DNA from: JAEZPW01 sp035629075 | Lineage (GTDB): Bacteria; Acidobacteriota; Terriglobia; Terriglobales; Acidobacteriaceae | Assembly (NCBI GenBank): GCA_035629075.1 | Contig: DASPIK010000080.1 | Coordinates: 1 to 64,000 of the forward strand | Direction of reading: 5' to 3' | DNA: 64,000 bases | Shown: one piece after another, positions 8,252 to 17,764 of the stretch | How positions within the stretch are numbered: the stretch's first letter is position 1 | How the letters are laid out: every line of letters begins with the position of its first letter | Made by a program: the position numbers and the translations under genes | The notes under the pieces: generated by a model | The model's input: the letters and a program-made list of their open reading frames with translations, nothing else | The model's database searches: none | Told to the model about the DNA's origin: nothing

Positions 8252-9166
8252 ATGAGGAGGGTCGTCTTCAGCAGTACTGGTGACCTAACTCGGGCCGACG
8301 GAGTAGATGATCCGAGAAGAGGCTCTCATATTGCCTCGATTTTAGCGGACGTTGCTGCCAGCGTTTTTGCCACTGTCTTTCCCTCCAACTGCCGTTTCTG
8401 TGGCGCTCCCCTCCTGAAAGTGTCCAGGTTGCCCGTCTGCGACGCCTGTATTGGTGCGATTCAGCGGCTCGAAGGGGATCGTTGTCCGATCTGCGGAGAC
8501 CGGCTGCTGTCGTTCTCGGGCAAGGCAGCAAGCGCCTGCTGTGGAGAGTGCCTGAAGGAGGAACCGCCGTTTACGAAGGCGGTGGCCTACGGATCGTATG
8601 ACGGGGCTCTTCGCGACCTCATACATTTTTTGAAGTACGACCGGGTCAAACCAACGGCTAGTCTATTGGGACGCATGGTCGGCGAGTTACTCGCGGAACT
8701 TGGTTCACAGTTCAAACTTGACCTTCCCCTCATTGTTCCGGTGCCCCTGCACGGATCCAAGCTGCGGGAGCGGGGATTCAATCAGTCCGAGCTCATTGCA
8801 GCAGCAGCCTTAAAGGTTGCACCCGTCGGTCAGCTATGTGCAGGTGTGCTGGAGCGTCGCCGGGCCACGGAATCGCAGACCGGTTTGACCCCGCAACAAC
8901 GTAAAGCGAATATACGAGGCGCCTTCAAGGTGAGGCGTCCCGTCGAAGTATCCGGAAAAGACATCATAGTAGTGGACGACGTGTTCACAACCGGCACTAC
9001 AGCTTCGGAGTGCGCCCGCGTATTGTTGCGCGCTGGCGCCAGTCGTGTGTGGGTAGTGACCGTCGCGCGCGTGCTGCTGCGCGAACGCATAGGTGCACCC
9101 TTGGAGGGGCTTGAACCGGCAGTGGCCGGAGCCGGACAAGCATTCGCGAGGGCTGCGCGGGCATGA
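8252..9166 (+). CDS. comF: ComF family protein (phosphoribosyltransferase fold)
   Basis: The 304-residue protein has two CxxC pairs and further cysteines near residues 50-95 (CRFCGAP, CDACI, CPICGDR, CCGEC), a zinc-ribbon arrangement. A type I phosphoribosyltransferase domain follows, with PVPLHGSKLRERGFNQS near residue 165 and the PRPP-binding loop IIVVDDVFTTGTT near residue 235. ComF is required for DNA uptake and processing in naturally competent bacteria; its enzymatic role is not settled. The first 30 residues are poorly conserved in type and the start could lie further in. The HNH gene begins 7 bases after the stop, so the two are probably co-transcribed. Confidence 0.88.
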   Translation: MRRVVFSSTGDLTRADGVDDPRRGSHIASILADVAASVFATVFPSNCRFCGAPLLKVSRLPVCDACIGAIQRLEGDRCPICGDRLLSFSGKAASACCGECLKEEPPFTKAVAYGSYDGALRDLIHFLKYDRVKPTASLLGRMVGELLAELGSQFKLDLPLIVPVPLHGSKLRERGFNQSELIAAAALKVAPVGQLCAGVLERRRATESQTGLTPQQRKANIRGAFKVRRPVEVSGKDIIVVDDVFTTGTTASECARVLLRAGASRVWVVTVARVLLRERIGAPLEGLEPAVAGAGQAFARAARA

Positions 9167-9173
9167 ACAGGTT

Positions 9174-9767
9174 ATGGCGGCGAAACACAATTCGGGGCAG
9201 GCAGAGCGAGCCGTAGGTGACTGTACCGTGGCGCCGTTGCCGGGTGGGTACTCGGCGATGCGAGCGCCTGTGCTGGTTCTGAACGCGTCATACGAACCGA
9301 TCAACGTATGCGCGGCGCGACGCGCCATTGTGCTCGTACTCAAGGGCGTCGCAATGACGGAGGAAATCAACGGCCATTTCCTGCACACCACGCGCATGGC
9401 CATGCGCGTACCGTCGGTTATTCGGCTGCTCGAATATCGTCGAATCCCGCACCAAACAAGGGCGCTCTCTCGCAAGAACATTCTTTTGCGTGATCGCAAC
9501 ACTTGTCAGTACTGTGGTCGCGTGTTGCCGCCTGGCGAACTGACTCTCGACCACGTGATTCCGCGATCTCGGAGAGGCGCTTCCAATTGGGAGAATCTGG
9601 TTGCGTGTTGCCATGAGTGCAATCGCAAGAAGGGAAATAGACTGCCTGCCGAGGCGGGTATGAGGCTCATGCGCGAGCCTCGGGCATTTAGTTTGCATAC
9701 GAGCCGACACATCATGCGGCTGATGGGGCACTCGGATGCAAAGTGGCGCAAGTACCTCTTCTATTAG
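9174..9767 (+). CDS. HNH endonuclease family protein
   Basis: The core begins at residue 29 with MRAPVLVLNASYEPINVC, the usual N terminus of this bacterial HNH family. It continues to a zinc-binding HNH domain with CQYCGRVLP, LTLDHVIPRSRGG-like sequence, NLVACCHECNRKKGNR and a C-terminal KWRKYLFY. The cysteine pairs and the DH/N residues are intact, so nuclease activity is plausible; the biological role is not established. I start at the ATG at 9174 because it follows comF closely. The ATG at 9258 gives a product matching the family's normal N terminus and is an equally good alternative. Confidence 0.83.
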   Translation: MAAKHNSGQAERAVGDCTVAPLPGGYSAMRAPVLVLNASYEPINVCAARRAIVLVLKGVAMTEEINGHFLHTTRMAMRVPSVIRLLEYRRIPHQTRALSRKNILLRDRNTCQYCGRVLPPGELTLDHVIPRSRRGASNWENLVACCHECNRKKGNRLPAEAGMRLMREPRAFSLHTSRHIMRLMGHSDAKWRKYLFY

Positions 9768-10084
9768 GTAACCTTCTGACGTAGGTAAGCCTGCTGAACG
9801 GCTACAAGAGGCGTGGTGTCCGTTGCGCCGCGACTGGCTCTGATTGTCGTAATCCCTTTCCAACCCTTAGAACCGCGGTTCCACCCCCGCGCTGCTGCCA
9901 GCCATTCCGTCCGATGTGTACTTTCCGGTAAACCCCGTAGGATTTCATCAAACTGATCAAATTGTCGGACTTGGACCCGGGTGGAAGAGAAAGTGCATCG
10001 TAGCGGTGTGCTTCCAGATTTCGCATGCGGGGCTACGCACGCGCGCATGCACTCAGGAATCCGAAGTGCTCGTTGGGAGATCGA
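9768..10084. other. 317-base gap without a recognisable gene
   Basis: No convincing coding sequence, RNA gene or terminator was seen here. Open frames on both strands are low quality shadows. A GC-rich CGCATGC-containing stretch (10020-10050) precedes the GGGAG ribosome-binding site used by the next gene. It may hold that gene's promoter, but no good -35/-10 pair stands out. Confidence 0.5.
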
Positions 10085-11104
10085 ATGGCCGAAAACGTAA
10101 TGGAGCAGATCGTTACCGAGTTGAAAAGTTCGGGGCAGGTGTTTTTCCCCGAAAACGGTGAACTGCGGAACGTGAGAGTTGTAGGACATACACCCAAACC
10201 CGACCATTACATTTACGACATCGTGGTTGATTTTTCGAGCCGGAGTGAGCGCGTAGCGGCCAAGGTTTACCGGGCTTCGAAATGCGGATCTATTGGGGCC
10301 CGCGGAATGGCCAAGTTGGAGGCTGGTAATCTGGAGCGAATTCACGGCCTTTTCCAGAAGAGGAAGCTCTCGGGCGTGCCGCGTCCAATCGGTGACTTCA
10401 CTGAGCTTGGGGCTGTTGTGGCCGAGAAATTCGGTGGTCTGCCGCTGCAGTCGATCATTATGAAAGCGGCTTTGCTCCCCGGGTATGCGGACCGGGGCAT
10501 GTTGAAGATCGCTGCTCGTAAGACGGGCGAGTGGCTACGCACCTTCCACAAGTTAACGGCAGACATGCCGGTTCCATTTGAGCCAGCCACGCTTACGATT
10601 GAACTCGAAAAGCTTTGTGAAAGCTGTAAGGGAGAGGGGCTCGACGACGCGGCGATCAGGACCATCCTTTCAGGCACAAGATCCATATTGGCGCGAACGA
10701 AGAAGTCGCTGCCGAGTTCGGCCGTGCTAAACGATTTCACGCCGCTCAACGTGGTGGTCGGGGAGCAGGGGATCGGCATCTGCGACTACGCGAAGATGAT
10801 CCTGCGGGGGACATCGTTCACAGACGTGGCCATGTTCATGGCGTCCGTGGAGGCGCTGGAGAAGTATCCGTTCTGCAACCGCGCGATCACGACCCAGGTT
10901 CAAGACGAGTTTCTGGACGCTTACGGGGCGAACCCAACCGAGGAGGCAGTGCTTCGAGTGCTGAAAATGAAGGCTTTGTTAAGCATGTTCGCCCAGGGAA
11001 GAGGCGTAAAGGAGAGCGCTGTGCGCAAGAAGGTTATGTGGGCTACCGTGATGAAGCGGTTTATCCAGCAGGCCGCTCAAAGGTCGCTGGCGCCGGCAGC
11101 GTGA
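10085..11104 (+). CDS. APH/protein-kinase-fold phosphotransferase-like protein
   Basis: The 339-residue protein has a phosphotransferase-like layout: an N-terminal lobe with AAKVYRASK (candidate ATP-binding Lys near residue 59), a hinge (GAVVAEKFGG near residue 118), and a catalytic-loop-like VLNDFTPLNVVV near residue 217 followed by GICDYAKM (metal-binding Asp). The canonical HGD of aminoglycoside phosphotransferases is LND here, so activity and substrate are uncertain. Related proteins often sit in polysaccharide loci, but neighbours here do not support that. ATG 10085 has a GGGAG ribosome-binding site; the frame is open 20 codons further up. A terminator follows. Confidence 0.6.
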   Translation: MAENVMEQIVTELKSSGQVFFPENGELRNVRVVGHTPKPDHYIYDIVVDFSSRSERVAAKVYRASKCGSIGARGMAKLEAGNLERIHGLFQKRKLSGVPRPIGDFTELGAVVAEKFGGLPLQSIIMKAALLPGYADRGMLKIAARKTGEWLRTFHKLTADMPVPFEPATLTIELEKLCESCKGEGLDDAAIRTILSGTRSILARTKKSLPSSAVLNDFTPLNVVVGEQGIGICDYAKMILRGTSFTDVAMFMASVEALEKYPFCNRAITTQVQDEFLDAYGANPTEEAVLRVLKMKALLSMFAQGRGVKESAVRKKVMWATVMKRFIQQAAQRSLAPAA

Positions 11105-11154
11105 ACAAGCAAATTGAGCGAGGACGGCACTCGAATACCTACTAAGTAGAAATA

Positions 11155-11186
11155 CGAAAGGCGCACTTCAATGAGTGCGCCTTTCG
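11155..11186. terminator. bidirectional terminator between convergent genes
   Basis: A perfect 13-base-pair inverted repeat (11155-11167 with 11174-11186) with a 6-base loop lies between the kinase-fold gene ending at 11104 and the convergent gene ending at 11205. Its symmetric AAAGG/CCTTT arms allow function in both directions. Confidence 0.75.
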
Positions 11187-11204
11187 TGTTAAAGCTCCAA
11201 GTCC

Positions 11205-12080
11205 CTACTTCTTTGGTGGAGGACCGCTGGTCTGCGGCTGCGTTGGTGCAGGCTGTTGCGGCTGCTGGTTCTGTGTCTTTTCAAGCTCCTGGCCTTCATA
11301 CGTGATCTTCACGTCCGAACCGAAGCGCTTGTAATTTGTATACCTGATAATTTCGCGCACCCGAACGTCACCGCCTGAAAACTTCAGAGTGTCGTCGGCT
11401 CGAGTGTATGTAGGAAACCAATAGCGGCCGTCAATCTGTTCGCGGTACGTCGTGAAAGCCGGGAACAAGTTCTCTTCTTTCTTGCTGCGGATCTCCGGCA
11501 CTGTCTTCCCGCGGGTTTTCACGATCTGGAAGTCGTGATCGTCAACCCAGATGCGCCCCTGGAAGTAACGCTTGTTTTTCTCGATCTGCTTTGGGGCGAT
11601 GTCAAAAACGTATGTGTGCAGTTCGTCCTGCTTCTGCTGACCGACGTAGAGCACACTGTACTCGGGCAATTCATCGCTGGTCAGGACAAACGGGAGCTGA
11701 TTTCGAAAGTCGTGCTCGTCCTGCGGGGTTAGCTGAATTCGCTGCAGCGAAGTCTGCGGAGCGAAAACCACGTTTTCAATACGTCGACCCTTGTTGTCGA
11801 AGAGAACGTCGAAAACAATCTGGTACTCGCCATCAACGGTGTCGCCATCCAAGGTCTGCACTTTGATGGTCTGCCGATAGGTGTATTTCTCACGGGCGAG
11901 TTTGAACTCTTTTTCCTTCGCAGCAAAGCGCTGGATGATTTCGTCAACGGTGATGCCTTTGGGTTCCTCTTTGACGAGTGGCCCCTCGCCACGATCCTGA
12001 GCGTTCAAAACGGCCGGCGTCGTGAACGCAATGCCCAGAACGACTGTGAGCAGAAGGTGGAACAACGTTTTTTGCCGCAT
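11205..12080 (-). CDS. secreted LolA-like/outer-membrane lipoprotein-sorting-like protein
   Basis: The 291-residue protein has a clear signal peptide (MRQKTLFHLLLTVVLGIAFT, cleavage probably after LNA). The mature part is rich in beta strands, with YFQGRIWVDDHDFQIVKTRG near residue 170 and FPTYTRADD near residue 217. These resemble the half-barrel strands of LolA/LolB-like and related periplasmic lipid- or lipoprotein-binding proteins. The C-terminal 25 residues are a low-complexity Q/P tail ending PPPKK. No Cys lipobox is present. It stands alone, convergent to the kinase-fold gene and divergent from the M1 peptidase. Function in its particular subfamily is unknown. Confidence 0.55.
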   Translation of the reverse strand: MRQKTLFHLLLTVVLGIAFTTPAVLNAQDRGEGPLVKEEPKGITVDEIIQRFAAKEKEFKLAREKYTYRQTIKVQTLDGDTVDGEYQIVFDVLFDNKGRRIENVVFAPQTSLQRIQLTPQDEHDFRNQLPFVLTSDELPEYSVLYVGQQKQDELHTYVFDIAPKQIEKNKRYFQGRIWVDDHDFQIVKTRGKTVPEIRSKKEENLFPAFTTYREQIDGRYWFPTYTRADDTLKFSGGDVRVREIIRYTNYKRFGSDVKITYEGQELEKTQNQQPQQPAPTQPQTSGPPPKK

Positions 12081-12245
12081 AAGAGTAAATATCCTGAGGT
12101 CCTGCTCGGATTAGATGCCCGTCCTGACTAGAGGATGCGGGGCAGCCTTATCAACAGGATAAACCCGGCCTAGGCGAATAAGTCTTGTCTAATCACGAAC
12201 TCTGACCGAGAATGGCCCGACTTTTTCTTTGATCCAGGAGGGGCA

Positions 12246-14705
12246 ATGAACTTCGCGCGGAGCGCGATGGCTCTCATTTTGTGTCTCGGATGCATGTCTG
12301 TGTCCTATGCTGTAGAACCTGCTAAACAAGCGCCTAACACGGACCCGGTGTACCAGAAACTGAGAACTATCGGGCTCAGTGGCGAAGCTGTTGCCGTGAA
12401 CAATTTGCAGTTGAAGCGCGATATCGGCATTTTCACATTCAACGGCACGTTGTACTTCCTGGCGCCGGTGGAAGGAAAGGTTACAGGCGCTGTGTTCCTC
12501 GGTTCGGGTTCGTTCACGCTGACGCCTCCGACGGTGGGCGAGAAACGGAGCGTCGCGATCCTGACGAAAGAGGGCGCGATCAACGAAAGCTTTGAATCCG
12601 CTGTGCTGCGCTTCACGGACCGTACCTACGAAGAGTTGAAGCAGATAGGCAGTGCGGCACAGGCGGATACCGGACGCGCAGCGGATGCGATTGAAGACAA
12701 CCTCGACCTGCTTCGGAGAGACCGATACGCGCGATACAACTTGTCGGCGCGCATCCTGCAGGATGTTCTCAGCACGGGGCCCGGCGGGTTGTTCTACGCG
12801 TTTATCAAGGGCAGCCGATACGACAGCCGTGAGATATTCGCAGTTGACCCGCAAGGCGTGCTGATGTGGGATGTTCAGCCAGAAGAGGTCGTGTTCGCTA
12901 CGTACGCCGCCGACAAGCAGGGCGTGTGGTATTCCGGCCACCTTGAGAGCGAGTACGCGGCTCGCACGGCTTCCGGTACGCAGGTCAACGCACCTATCGA
13001 TATAACACACCAGAAACTTGAGACACAGCTTCACCGGAGTGGCGAACTCCGGGGCATAGCAACGACGACGTTTAGTGCTGTCCGACCCGGCTTGAAAGTT
13101 GCCAGCTTCAACCTGTTCCGGAACTTCGAAATTGACAGCGTGACGGACGAGAGCGGACGTCCGCTGCCGTTTATCTGGGAAGACGTCTCGTTCAATGAGA
13201 ACGAGAGCGATGATCCGGGTAATTTGAGCGTCATCCTCCCGAAACCGCTCGCTGCTGGGGAGACGTTCACCTTGAATGTCGTTTATGGCGGAAAAGAAGC
13301 GGTCACAAACGAAGGCAGTGGCAATTACTATCCCGTCGCGCGTGACGACTGGTTCCCGAGCGGAAGGAGAGGCGATTACGCAGAATATGACATGACCTTC
13401 CGCATACCGAAAGGTATGAAGATCGCCGCAACCGGAAACAGAATTCGCGAGGCGAACGAGGGTGATCAGTACGTCACCGAATGGAAGAGCGAAGGCCCGA
13501 TCAAGGTGAGCGGCTTCAATTTCGGACGATTCAAACTGGAGGAACAGAAACTCAAGAACGGCTTCCTCGTACAGTCCTTTGCAAACGATTCGCAACCGGA
13601 TTGGGTGCGCGGGTTGCAGCACGCGGTGGAAGAGGGCCCGGGCTCTCACACCACCAGCGACGGTTACGCGCTGGGCTCGATGGAGACAACTTCGTTGATG
13701 AAGAAGCCTTTGGCCGAAGCCCAGCTCGCGATGGGAATATACACGGACTACTTCGGGCCTATACCCTACACGCGAATTGCTATGACGCAGCAGGCAGCCT
13801 GCAATTTTGGACAGGCGTGGCCGTCACTGATTTGGCTGCCGATCTGCGCATTCTTTGACAGCACGGTACGCCATCAACTCGGTGTGGATGACACGCGGCA
13901 GCCGTATTGGAACGTTGTGGCTGCTCACGAGATTGCGCACCAGTGGTGGGGACATACGGTTGGTTACGCCTCATATCGCGATCAATGGATCAGCGAAGGC
14001 TTTTCGGAGCTTTCTGCGTCGATCTTCCTACAGGCGGTTTACGCGAAAGATCCCAAGCAGTACCAGCGGTTCTGGCGCCTAACGCAGGAAGGGCTGCTGC
14101 AGAAGAACAACTTCGGCTGGCGTCCGATCGATGCAGGTCCAGTAACGATGGGTATTCGCGTCAATAACAGCAAGGCTGGATTTGGCCATTACAACACGCT
14201 GATCTATGGCAAAGGTGGCTTCATCCTGCACATGCTCCGAATGATGATGTGGGACCCGAAGACGGGCGACGAAAAGTTCAAGCTGATGATGCGTGACTTC
14301 GTGAAGACGCACTACAGCAAACCGGCCAGCACGGAGGACTTCAAGGCCATTGTGGAAAAGCACATCACGCCGGACATGAACCTCGACGGGAACGGAAAGA
14401 TGGACTGGTTCTTCAATCAGTTCGTCTATGGAACCGAAGTGCCCAAATATGAGTTCACCTACAACATCGTCAACGACGCGAACGGGGTTTCGGCTGACCT
14501 GAAGCTGACGCAGTCGGGAGTATCTCCGAACTTCAAGATGTCGGTTCCCGTCTACATAGAGATGGCCAACGGCGCGACAGGACGCTTGGGATCGTTTGTG
14601 ATGCAGGGGAACACCACGACCGCCCAACGAGTTCCTCTCGGGAAGATGCCCACCCCAAAGCGTTTCCTGATCAACCATCACTACGACGTGCTGACCGAAA
14701 ACTAA
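12246..14705 (+). CDS. secreted M1 family metallopeptidase (aminopeptidase N-like)
   Basis: The 819-residue protein begins with a signal peptide (hydrophobic residues 8-22, cleavage near SYA). The gluzincin zinc site is intact: H561, E562 and H565 in HEIAHQWWGH, with the third ligand E584 in SEGFSE. The usual M1 exopeptidase GxMEN motif is not obvious; ACNFGQAWPSLIWL occupies the region just before the zinc site. It may therefore differ from classical aminopeptidase N in substrate recognition. A CAGGAGGGG ribosome-binding site precedes the ATG. It is expected to act in the periplasm or outside the cell on peptides, consistent with the peptide transporters in the same region. Confidence 0.88.
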   Translation: MNFARSAMALILCLGCMSVSYAVEPAKQAPNTDPVYQKLRTIGLSGEAVAVNNLQLKRDIGIFTFNGTLYFLAPVEGKVTGAVFLGSGSFTLTPPTVGEKRSVAILTKEGAINESFESAVLRFTDRTYEELKQIGSAAQADTGRAADAIEDNLDLLRRDRYARYNLSARILQDVLSTGPGGLFYAFIKGSRYDSREIFAVDPQGVLMWDVQPEEVVFATYAADKQGVWYSGHLESEYAARTASGTQVNAPIDITHQKLETQLHRSGELRGIATTTFSAVRPGLKVASFNLFRNFEIDSVTDESGRPLPFIWEDVSFNENESDDPGNLSVILPKPLAAGETFTLNVVYGGKEAVTNEGSGNYYPVARDDWFPSGRRGDYAEYDMTFRIPKGMKIAATGNRIREANEGDQYVTEWKSEGPIKVSGFNFGRFKLEEQKLKNGFLVQSFANDSQPDWVRGLQHAVEEGPGSHTTSDGYALGSMETTSLMKKPLAEAQLAMGIYTDYFGPIPYTRIAMTQQAACNFGQAWPSLIWLPICAFFDSTVRHQLGVDDTRQPYWNVVAAHEIAHQWWGHTVGYASYRDQWISEGFSELSASIFLQAVYAKDPKQYQRFWRLTQEGLLQKNNFGWRPIDAGPVTMGIRVNNSKAGFGHYNTLIYGKGGFILHMLRMMMWDPKTGDEKFKLMMRDFVKTHYSKPASTEDFKAIVEKHITPDMNLDGNGKMDWFFNQFVYGTEVPKYEFTYNIVNDANGVSADLKLTQSGVSPNFKMSVPVYIEMANGATGRLGSFVMQGNTTTAQRVPLGKMPTPKRFLINHHYDVLTEN

Positions 14706-15407
14706 CCTCGGAGGGCCGGGGTGCCAGCCTTTTAGTTGGGGGTACCCCGGGTCCCCCCTACTCTGGGGAATCCAGTGTTTATGCGGGTTTCAGAGAGGGT
14801 GATCTCTCAAAATCCTGAATACAAGGAATTTAGGTTCTAATTACCAGTTGTGCACGATGTGAAAGTTCTGGAATGAGAACTAGCTGTTAGCTCATAGCTG
14901 TTGGCTATTAGTGGTTCATAAGAGCCGTAAGCTGTAAGCCGTAAGCGGTAAGTCGTGTTCAGGATATAGGCTCTTGGGGATATAAACCAGCTATCAGCCT
15001 CAGCCATCAGCCGTCAGCGCGCGCCTTCCATAACGCCAAGCTTAAGCGTCAGATCGAGTTCCAACGATTCACTGCCAGCTACTTCCAGTGTAGCGGATTG
15101 GATGGGGAAACCCGCCATGTTGGGCGAGATTATTTTGCCAGGTGAATGAGGAACTTGCGGGGATTTAAGCTTTCGCGGCTGTTGACAGGATGAGATGCAG
15201 AAACGAAATACGCAGAGGTTCGCAGAGGAAGGGGAGGAAGCAGAGGGCGCGATACGCGAAGCCGACAGTGTGCCGGAGGTCGCAGAGGCGAGGGCGAGCC
15301 GCCGGCGCTACGTAGAGACGCCGCGTTGGTGCGGAACTCTGAACTCCCGTTTGGCCGGTGCTGTCATATACACTTTCCTGTTTCATACGAATTCAGGAGG
15401 CGCACGG
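14706..15407. repeat. 702-base intergenic region made of short degenerate repeats
   Basis: No gene was recognised. The first part (14715-14775) is a GC-rich block with GGGGTACCCC. From about 14878 to 15030 there are many degenerate copies of TAGCTGTTAGCT, GTAAGCCGTAAGC and CAGCCATCAGCC. From 15195 to 15260 a purine-rich CGCAGAGG repeat follows. Both repeat styles are common intergenic filler in acidobacteria as far as I recall. An open frame runs through 15195-15407 into the S9 peptidase but reads like translated repeat (see rejected items). Confidence 0.55.
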
Positions 15408-17546
15408 ATGCGTCGTTTGATTCTGGTCGCGATGGTGATGATCGCGTCGTTCGGCTTCGCGCAGCAGGCGAAACGGGCGTTCACGTTTGAAGACATGATG
15501 GCGCTGAAGCGCGTGGGTGAACCGGTGCCCTCGCCTGACGGCAAGTGGGTCGCGTTCAGCGCAGTGGACGTGAACCTGGAGGCCAACACGCGCACGCCGC
15601 ACATCTGGGTAGTGCCGCTTGCTGGCGGCGAGGCGAAGCAGTTGTTCGCGGGCGGACCGGGTGAAGACAGGCCGAGGTGGTCGCCGGATGGGAAGCGGTT
15701 GGCGTTCCTGTCGTCGCGCGATGGCGGGCAGCAGGTGTGGGTGGCCGAGTTCGACAGCGCGGCCGGGACGATGGGCGAGCCGAAGAAGGTCACGAACCTG
15801 TCCACGGAGGTGGACGGGCAGATATGGTCGCCGGATGGGAAGTACATTCTGTTCACGTCGCAGGTGTGGCCGGAGTGCAAGGAGGACGCGTGCAATAAGA
15901 AGAAGGACGAGGAGCGCGCGAATTCCAAGGTAAAGGCGTCGGTGTTCACGCGACTGTTCTATCGGCACTGGAGCACGTATTTCAGCGGCAAGCGCACGCA
16001 CATCTTTATAGCGGCGGCTGATGGTAGCGGTGCTGTTGACATGACGCCGGGCGACCACGATGCTCCGCCGTTCTCGCTGGGCGGGCAGGATATGTATGCG
16101 TTCTCGCCGGACAGCCAGGAGATCGCGTTCACCAGCAATATTGACGAGGTCGAGGCCGCGAGCACGAACAATGAGATCTTTGTCGTGCCGGTGAAGGGCG
16201 GCACGCCGAAGAAGATTTCGGTGTCGCCGGGCAGCGACTCGACTCCGCTGTATTCGCCGGATGGTAAGTACATCGCGTGGCGCATGCAGGAGCGAGCGGG
16301 GTATGAGAGCGACAGGTTCAGGCTGGTGCTATACGAGCGGGCGACGGGGAAGATCACGAATCTGACGGAGAACTTTGACCGGTGGGTCGGGTCGTTCGTG
16401 TGGGCGCCGGATGGGAAGCGGCTTTATTTCAGTGCTGAAAATAAGGGCGAAGCTCCCATCTACTCGGTTGATGTAGCGGATGGGCGTATCTGGGAACGTG
16501 AGCGTGGGCATAATGACGATCTGGCGATTACGCGCGACGGCCGCACGCTACTGCTGACGCGAATGTCGGCTCAGGTTCCAAACGAATTGTTTGTGTTGGA
16601 CCTTAATACCTCGATCTCTGCTGTTGAGGGAAGATCCACGATCACCGAGAACGACCTGCGCGACGCGAAAGAACTCGGTATCAATCCGCCATCTGGAGCC
16701 AAAGTAGCGACAAAGCTCACTCACCTGAACGACGCCGTCCTTTCGCAGATCGCGATGAACCCCATCGAGTCGTTCTGGTTCAAGGGGTCGGAGAAGGCGC
16801 AGGTGCAGGGATTCATCGTGAAGCCGCCGAATTTCGATCAGACGAAGAAGTATCCGGTGAAGTTCCTGATTCACGGCGGGCCGCAGGGGGCGTGGGGCGA
16901 TTCGTGGACGTATCGCTGGAACGCGCAGTTGTTTGCGGCGAATGGGTACGTGGTGGTGATGATCAATCCCCGCGGGTCGACCGGTTACGGGCAGAAGTTC
17001 ATTGATGACGTGAACGGGGACTGGGGCGGACGCGCGTACAAGGACCTGATGCTCGGGCTGGATTACGTTGCGAAGACGTATCCGTGGGCGGACACGAACA
17101 ACGCGTGTGCCATGGGCGCGAGCTACGGCGGGTACATGGCGAACTGGATTGCCGGGAACACGACGCGGTTCAAGTGCATCGTGTCGCACGACGGCATGTT
17201 CAACACCGAGTCGGCCTATGGCACGACGGAAGAAATGTGGTTCAACGAATGGGAGTTCAAGGGCAAGCCGTGGACGAACCGCGAGCTTTACCGCAAGTGG
17301 TCTCCGCACCTGAAGGTGACGAACTTCAAGACGCCGATGCTGGTCGTTCATGGGCAGCTTGACTACCGGCTGGACGTGAGCGAGGGCTTCCAGCTGTTCA
17401 CCACGCTGCAGCGGCTGCGGGTGCCGTCGAAGATGCTGTACTTCCCGGATGAGGGTCACTGGGTACTGAAGCCGCAGAATTCGCAGCTCTGGTACAAGAC
17501 GGTGAATGACTGGGTGGACCAGTGGACGAAAGGCGGAAAGCAGTAA
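15408..17546 (+). CDS. secreted S9 family peptidase (prolyl-oligopeptidase/acylaminoacyl-peptidase type)
   Basis: The 712-residue protein starts with a signal peptide (MRRLILVAMVMIASFGFAQQ). Residues 25-430 form a TolB/WD40-like propeller with repeated SPDGK motifs. The C-terminal alpha/beta-hydrolase domain has the nucleophile S572 in GASYGGY, the acid D652 in GQLDYRLD and H684 in DEGHW, a complete S9 triad. Such enzymes release di- or oligopeptides, typically after proline or from acylated N termini. ATG 15408 is supported by a CAGGAGG ribosome-binding site 8 bases upstream. A terminator follows. Confidence 0.9.
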   Translation: MRRLILVAMVMIASFGFAQQAKRAFTFEDMMALKRVGEPVPSPDGKWVAFSAVDVNLEANTRTPHIWVVPLAGGEAKQLFAGGPGEDRPRWSPDGKRLAFLSSRDGGQQVWVAEFDSAAGTMGEPKKVTNLSTEVDGQIWSPDGKYILFTSQVWPECKEDACNKKKDEERANSKVKASVFTRLFYRHWSTYFSGKRTHIFIAAADGSGAVDMTPGDHDAPPFSLGGQDMYAFSPDSQEIAFTSNIDEVEAASTNNEIFVVPVKGGTPKKISVSPGSDSTPLYSPDGKYIAWRMQERAGYESDRFRLVLYERATGKITNLTENFDRWVGSFVWAPDGKRLYFSAENKGEAPIYSVDVADGRIWERERGHNDDLAITRDGRTLLLTRMSAQVPNELFVLDLNTSISAVEGRSTITENDLRDAKELGINPPSGAKVATKLTHLNDAVLSQIAMNPIESFWFKGSEKAQVQGFIVKPPNFDQTKKYPVKFLIHGGPQGAWGDSWTYRWNAQLFAANGYVVVMINPRGSTGYGQKFIDDVNGDWGGRAYKDLMLGLDYVAKTYPWADTNNACAMGASYGGYMANWIAGNTTRFKCIVSHDGMFNTESAYGTTEEMWFNEWEFKGKPWTNRELYRKWSPHLKVTNFKTPMLVVHGQLDYRLDVSEGFQLFTTLQRLRVPSKMLYFPDEGHWVLKPQNSQLWYKTVNDWVDQWTKGGKQ

Positions 17547-17569
17547 TTCGTAATTTATGATCGATTCAG

Positions 17570-17606
17570 TCAGCCGCTGGGGGAGCCTGGCGGCTGATTT
17601 GTTTTG
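17570..17606 (+). terminator. rho-independent terminator after the S9 peptidase
   Basis: An 8-base-pair perfect stem (TCAGCCGC at 17570-17577 with GCGGCTGA at 17590-17597) has a 12-base loop and is followed by TTTGTTTT. It begins 24 bases past the stop codon. Confidence 0.7.
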
Positions 17607-17656
17607 GCGCAGTCGGTATCGCCCCGACGTCAGCTTTCGCCGCTCTATGATGCGCG

Positions 17657-17762
17657 AAAGAGGATTAGCTGTTAGCTCTTAGCCGTTAGCTGTTAGTCCT
17701 AGTCGCACCAAAGAGGATTAGCCGTTAGCTCTTAGCCGTTAGCTGTTAGTCCTAGTGGCACG
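17657..17762. repeat. 53-base direct tandem repeat, two copies, GTTAGCT-rich
   Basis: Copies at 17657-17709 and 17710-17762 differ at only a few positions. Each is itself built from shorter GTTAGCT/CTTAGCC units. The second copy ends three bases before the stop codon of the convergent methyltransferase gene. The same short motif appears at 14878-14920 and near 18631-18650, so this belongs to a dispersed family. Confidence 0.8.
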
Positions 17763-17764
17763 TC

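Noticed and set aside
9764..10345. 193-codon open frame on the reverse strand spanning the gap before the kinase-fold gene
   Set aside because: It overlaps the real + strand gene, has no ribosome-binding site or recognisable domain, and shows no codon-position bias by eye.
12189..13649. 486-codon open frame on the reverse strand
   Set aside because: It lies opposite the M1 peptidase gene, has a composition typical of an antisense shadow (rich in R, H and V without domains), no ribosome-binding site, and the + strand gene has intact catalytic motifs.
15195..15407. 71-codon N-terminal extension of the S9 peptidase
   Set aside because: The extension translates CGCAGAG repeats into low-complexity charged sequence. 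The ATG at 15408 has a strong ribosome-binding site and begins a clear signal peptide.
16548..17459. 303-codon open frame on the reverse strand
   Set aside because: It mirrors the catalytic domain of the S9 peptidase; the translated sequence is Arg/His/Pro-rich with no recognisable fold.
17657..17762. CRISPR-like direct repeat
   Set aside because: Only two directly adjacent copies with no unique spacers and an internal 7-base periodicity; it is a tandem duplication.
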